Positions 61,320 to 64,000 of a DNA stretch of 64,000 bases are shown in pieces. Below the pieces are notes generated by a model. That model saw only the letters and a program-made list of their open reading frames with translations, was not told the origin of the DNA and ran no database searches. The stretch is from Roseomonas alba (GTDB taxonomy: Bacteria; Pseudomonadota; Alphaproteobacteria; Acetobacterales; Acetobacteraceae), in NCBI RefSeq assembly GCF_019430885.1, contig NZ_JAHYBZ010000005.1:409493-473492 (forward strand), written 5' to 3'. Positions within the stretch are counted from its first letter, which is position 1. Every line of letters begins with the position of its first letter. The translations under genes and the position numbers were made by a program.

Positions 61320-61629
61320 CGCCTGGTGCCATCGCGACGGCGTCATCGGCATCGGCCAGAAGGCGCCCGAGGGTTCCCTGCTGCTCCGCCAGGGCGAGAG
61401 CGAGCCGGTCCTGCAGGAGGCGATCGCGCGCGTCGGCCGCCTCGCCTACGACAACACCACCTGGCTCGTCCCCGGCGTGCCGGAAGCGGACGACGACGAT
61501 GCGGCGCTGGAGGCCGCGATCGACTTCATCTTCAAGCTCCGCCTCCGCTGCGCCACCATCACCCAACGCCAGCCGCGCCCGCTTCATGCGCGGGAAGGCC
61601 TCGTGGTCATCGCGGGAGGCCGCGCATGA
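61312..61629 (+). CDS. phage early protein of unknown function
   Basis: A 105-residue protein from GTG, overlapping the previous gene by 8 bases. It begins VADAWCHRDGVIGIGQKAPEG and has an acidic stretch (PEADDDDAALEAA) near the middle. No family recognised. The DnaA-like gene starts 4 bases before its stop. Confidence 0.55.
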   Translation: MADAWCHRDGVIGIGQKAPEGSLLLRQGESEPVLQEAIARVGRLAYDNTTWLVPGVPEADDDDAALEAAIDFIFKLRLRCATITQRQPRPLHAREGLVVIAGGRA

Positions 61630-62051
61630 CGCCGACCCTGTCAAGCAAGGACCGGCTCACGCTGGTCATCGAGCAGAACGAGGATCTGCGCGCCGAGAAC
61701 GCGGACCTCCGCCGGCGCATCAGCGCCGCGTTGCAGAGCGGCCTCACACCTCGCGTTCGCCAGGTGCTCTCGCTCGTCGCAGCGGAATGGGACGTCGATG
61801 CCGACCTGATCCTGTCCGAGCGGCGCGCCGCCTGGATCGTCGAACCGCGCCAGGTCGCCATGTGGATCGCCGCGAAGCACCTGCGGCACAGCCTGCCACG
61901 CATTGGCAGTGCGCTCCGCCGCGACCACACCACGGTCCTCCATGGCATCGGCGTCGTCTCGGCGCGGCTGGCCCGCGACCCGGACTTCGCGGCGCGCGTC
62001 GCCCGTGTGTCTGCCGCCGTCACCACCCAAGCAAACCCGGAGGTCCAGTGA
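61626..62051 (+). CDS. DnaA domain IV-like DNA-binding phage protein
   Basis: A 141-residue protein. An N-terminal coiled-coil stretch (LVIEQNEDLRAENADLRRRI, residues 13-32) leads into a C-terminal module matching the DNA-binding domain IV of the replication initiator DnaA: EPRQVAMWIAAKHLRHSLPRIGSALRRDHTTVLHGI-type features, in particular PRQVAMWIA, LPRIGSALRRDHTTVLH. There is no AAA domain. A phage protein carrying only the DnaA-box-binding part could recruit or compete with host DnaA, which is inference. Confidence 0.8.
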   Translation: MTPTLSSKDRLTLVIEQNEDLRAENADLRRRISAALQSGLTPRVRQVLSLVAAEWDVDADLILSERRAAWIVEPRQVAMWIAAKHLRHSLPRIGSALRRDHTTVLHGIGVVSARLARDPDFAARVARVSAAVTTQANPEVQ

Positions 62052-62326
62052 GCACCGCGAAGCCCGCGTCGGCGACGCCCGACGACACCGAGGTCGGCGG
62101 CATCGCCGCCGATCGCCTGCGCGCGATCATCGAGCGCGTTGAGAGATTGGAAGAGGAGAAGAAGGCACTCTCCTCCGACATCAAGGACATCATGGCCGAG
62201 GCGAAGTCCGCCGGCTTCGACGTCTCGGTGATCCGCAAGATCATCGCCATCCGCCGCCAGGAACCGGCCGACGTCGAGGAGCAGGACACGCTGCTCGACC
62301 TCTACCGCCGCGCCCTGGGCATGTGA
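62048..62326 (+). CDS. GapR-like (DUF2312) nucleoid-associated protein
   Basis: A 92-residue GapR/DUF2312 protein: ADRLRAIIERVERLEEEKKALSSDIKDIMAEAKSAGFDV, IRKIIAIRRQ and the C-terminal LLDLYRRALGM. GapR in Caulobacter binds overtwisted DNA ahead of replication and transcription and stimulates topoisomerases. It is an alphaproteobacterial family, which supports host placement. GTG start overlapping the previous stop. Confidence 0.9.
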   Translation: MSTAKPASATPDDTEVGGIAADRLRAIIERVERLEEEKKALSSDIKDIMAEAKSAGFDVSVIRKIIAIRRQEPADVEEQDTLLDLYRRALGM

Positions 62327-62340
62327 GGGAACCCCGCACC

Positions 62341-62859
62341 ATGACCCGCACCAAGCGCAAGGCCGAAACCGTGCCAGCCGCGCGCGACCAGGCCGAGGCC
62401 GAGACCTGGATCAGCCGCATCGGCGAGCTGCAGCGCAGCCTTGTCGTCGAGCAGGCGGCGCTCGCCGAGACGATCGCCAAGGCCAAGGCCATGACGGCCG
62501 ATACGGTGGCTACGATCAATGCCGAGCTGGATGCCCTGACGCGCGGCGTCCAGATCTGGGCGGAGGCGCACCGCCACACCCTGACCGATGGCGGCAGGCG
62601 CAAGACGGTCGCGCTCGGCACCGGCAGCGTCCTGTGGCGCCTGGCGCCGCCCGCGGTGCGGATCAAGGGGCCGGACGCAGTGCTGGCCTATCTGCTTAAG
62701 CACGGGCGGGAGGAATTCCTGCGCCGGAAGATCGAGATCGACAAGGCTGCGATGCTTGGCATGCCCGGCGTCGCTGGCGCGATCCCCGGCGTGACCATCG
62801 CCAGCAGCGGCGAGGAATTCGTGGTCGAGCCGGCCGGCGCGAAGGAAGTGGCGGCATGA
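62341..62859 (+). CDS. gam: Mu Gam-like host nuclease inhibitor
   Basis: A 172-residue Gam-family protein that binds DNA ends and blocks RecBCD-type degradation. A coiled-coil N-terminal half (EAETWISRIGELQRSLVVEQAALAETIAKAKAM-type features) is followed by GVQIWAEAHRHTL and TGSVLWRLAPPAVRIKGPDAVL, the usual Gam core. The C-terminus (GVTIASSGEEFVVEP) matches too. I chose the ATG at 62341 with GAGGGA upstream. Confidence 0.92.
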   Translation: MTRTKRKAETVPAARDQAEAETWISRIGELQRSLVVEQAALAETIAKAKAMTADTVATINAELDALTRGVQIWAEAHRHTLTDGGRRKTVALGTGSVLWRLAPPAVRIKGPDAVLAYLLKHGREEFLRRKIEIDKAAMLGMPGVAGAIPGVTIASSGEEFVVEPAGAKEVAA

Positions 62860-63053
62860 CGCCCCTAAACCGCAACGACGCGATCCGCCGCTTGATCGGC
62901 GCCGCGTTCGACGCCGGCGTCGCCGCCGCGTCCCGCCCGGCTTCCCGCCGCAATGATGCGCGGATCGAACAGATGAACTACGGCACCAGCATCGTCGAGA
63001 GCTGGATCGAGCAGGACGTCGAACAGCGCAGCGCGGCGGGCGGTGCGTCGTGA
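62856..63053 (+). CDS. small phage protein of unknown function
   Basis: A 65-residue basic, Ala/Arg-rich protein overlapping both neighbours by 4 bases. Contains RRNDARIEQMNYGTSIVESWIEQ. No family recognised. Confidence 0.5.
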   Translation: MTPLNRNDAIRRLIGAAFDAGVAAASRPASRRNDARIEQMNYGTSIVESWIEQDVEQRSAAGGAS

Positions 63054-63427
63054 CCCGGGCGAGCATCATCGCGGCGATCGCTGCCATCACGCTCGCTACG
63101 TCCGCCGCGGCGCAGTCCCCGCTGCGCGTCATCGACGGCGACACGATCGAGGTGCGCGGGCGCATCGTGCGGATCATCGGGCTCGACGCGCCGGAGATCC
63201 ACGGGCGCTGCCCGGAGGAGACGCGCCTCGCCATCGCGGCGCGCGACCGGCTGGCGCAGCTGCTCGCCGGGCGCAGCGAGATCCGCACGCGCGGGCGCGA
63301 CCGCTACGGCCGGACCCTCGGCCGCGTGCTTGACGCGAACGGTCGCGACGTCGCGCGGGTGCTCATCAGCGAGGGCCTGGCACGGCCCTATGACGGGCGC
63401 AGCCGGCGCCAAGGGTGGTGCCCGTGA
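63050..63427 (+). CDS. exported thermonuclease-like (SNase) protein
   Basis: A 125-residue staphylococcal-nuclease-fold protein. The signal peptide is residues 1-21 (TRASIIAAIAAITLATSAAAQ). Catalytic residues fit: VIDGDTIEV (Ca-binding Asp), RIIGLDAPEI (Arg and Glu) and RDRYGRTLGRV (second Arg). The C-terminus GRDVARVLISEGLARPYDG is typical. Being exported, it could cut DNA in the periplasm or outside, perhaps excluding other phages or plasmids; this is a hypothesis. GTG overlap with the preceding stop. Confidence 0.85.
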   Translation: MTRASIIAAIAAITLATSAAAQSPLRVIDGDTIEVRGRIVRIIGLDAPEIHGRCPEETRLAIAARDRLAQLLAGRSEIRTRGRDRYGRTLGRVLDANGRDVARVLISEGLARPYDGRSRRQGWCP

Positions 63428-63705
63428 GCCGCGATCGCCTGGACCGCCTGCTGATCGAGCACCAGCACGCGTGCGTTCGCTTGGTAAAGCCGGTTGCGGA
63501 ATTGCTGGCGCCTTTGCCGCCGGAGATCCGCTCACATTTCTTGCTCTGCTGCATCGCGCAGGAGGTCTGCCACCTCCCGCCGCAGGAACGCGGAGCGGAG
63601 ATCCGCAGCATCTGCGAGGAGCTTCCGCGGATCTTCCAGATCACCGAGGCCGCCATGCGCGAATGCCTCGCTGAAAACGCGCGAGATGGCGAGGGCAACG
63701 GCTGA
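63424..63705 (+). CDS. small phage protein of unknown function
   Basis: A 93-residue helical protein from GTG (an in-frame GTG lies 9 bases earlier). It contains Cys-rich LLCCIAQEVCHLPPQERG in the middle and acidic C-terminal half. No recognised family. Overlaps the nuclease stop by 4 bases and shares a base with the next ATG. Confidence 0.5.
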   Translation: MSRDRLDRLLIEHQHACVRLVKPVAELLAPLPPEIRSHFLLCCIAQEVCHLPPQERGAEIRSICEELPRIFQITEAAMRECLAENARDGEGNG

Positions 63706-63827
63706 TGCGCGCGCCGGCCCCATCTTCTGGCTTCTGGAAGGGCGTCGCTGTGGCGGTGCCGCTCAGTGTGCCGCTGTGGGCCGGCATCATCTACGCCGCC
63801 CGATACCTCTGGCAGGCGCTGTCATGA
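63705..63827 (+). CDS. very small phage membrane protein
   Basis: A 40-residue protein with a single hydrophobic span (residues 13-31, GVAVAVPLSVPLWAGIIYAA). Starts with the last base of the previous stop codon and overlaps the next gene by 4 bases. Function unknown. Confidence 0.45.
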   Translation: MRAPAPSSGFWKGVAVAVPLSVPLWAGIIYAARYLWQALS

Positions 63828-64000
63828 TCGCGCCCGCCGACCTGCGCATCGTCGCCGACCTGCCGGCCATCTACGCCATCCTGATGCGGCTGGAGACCGG
63901 GGAGCGCGCGTCCCGCGACCTCGATGCCGATGTGTTCGAGGCGCTGGGCTGGCACGTCCTGCGCGATCGCCAGATGGTTCTCAGCCCGCTCTCACGCGCC
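63824..64000 (+). CDS. partial phage protein, cut by window edge
   Basis: The first 59 residues, starting MIAPADLRIVADLPAIYAIL, with ERASRDLDADVFEALGW in the middle. Phage proteins with RDLDxxIxxALGW motifs are common and often lysis- or tail-adjacent small proteins, but no function can be stated. The stop lies beyond the window. Confidence 0.5.
   Translation, partial: MIAPADLRIVADLPAIYAILMRLETGERASRDLDADVFEALGWHVLRDRQMVLSPLSRA

Larger units (their letters stand above)
55022..64000 (+). mobile_element. Mu-like transposable prophage, left end and early region (continues past window)
   Basis: The gene order repressor (reverse), then ner, transposase A, transposition protein B and gam (forward) is that of Mu-like phages. 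The proposed left terminus, TGTTCCTTGAC at 55022, begins with the TG typical of these elements and sits where the host repeat (copy F) is broken. Several near-repeats of a CCGGAAAAATTGGG motif follow, as expected of transposase end sites. The right end and structural genes lie beyond 64000. The exact first base could be a few nucleotides either way (55017-55030). Confidence 0.85.

Noticed and set aside
57673..61644. A 1323-codon open frame antisense to the transposase and B genes
   Set aside because: The forward strand holds well-recognised MuA and MuB genes; the reverse frame shows no family features.

Overview
The window is high-GC, densely coded chromosomal DNA of an alphaproteobacterium. 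Very high GC, the gene mix (phosphonate monoester hydrolase, several ABC uptake systems, ureide catabolism, RTX proteins) and a GapR-like phage protein together suggest Acetobacteraceae of the Roseomonas type. That placement is an inference, because no rRNA or other decisive marker is present.

Layout. 0-4.7 kb: a reverse-strand housekeeping run (metK, a YciI-like protein, trmB, an SDR oxidoreductase), a DUF938 methyltransferase and a secreted M35-type metallopeptidase. 4.7-7.3 kb: a tungstate-type uptake locus with binding protein, ATPase and a divergent HTH plus binding-domain regulator, but no permease. 7.3-20 kb: a nitrogen-scavenging block. Forward genes encode ureidoglycolate lyase, a PuuE-type allantoinase and an allantoate-type amidohydrolase. 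Facing them, a reverse operon encodes an amidase and a separate AtzF C-terminal-like protein, an SsuABC-type importer, a ring-opening (cyanurate/barbiturate) amidohydrolase and a second PuuE-like deacetylase, with a GntR regulator upstream. 20-25 kb: an ArsR-type regulator and a giant RTX-tagged 5'-nucleotidase. 25.4-34.1 kb: a phosphonate monoester hydrolase gene followed by a complete peptide-type ABC importer with two tandem binding proteins. 34.4-40 kb: a LysR-controlled quinone-detoxification-like pair (ring-cleaving dioxygenase and MhqD-like hydrolase), two SDRs and another LysR. 40-46 kb: a sulfotransferase, a CaiB/BaiF CoA-transferase and a glycine-rich RTX protein. 46-55 kb: pterin dehydratase, RsmB-like rRNA methyltransferase, ArnT-like glycosyltransferase, DedA, an AraC regulator, PaiB, a cNMP-binding protein and an amidase.

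From about 55.02 kb to the right edge lies the early region of a Mu-like transposable prophage: repressor, Ner, ParB-like, small membrane proteins, a CII-like protein, MuA, MuB, a DnaA-domain-IV-like protein, a GapR-like protein, Gam, a secreted nuclease and further small genes. Late genes and the right end are outside the window.

Two signals stand out. First, a composite palindromic element of about 230-265 bp, built of paired hairpins and sometimes truncated, occupies six of the seven convergent gene junctions with room for it. The seventh holds an unrelated 144-bp palindrome. Some hairpin arms differ between copies yet stay self-complementary. Second, the Mu-like prophage appears to have landed inside one of these elements, which predicts the host sequence beyond its right end.
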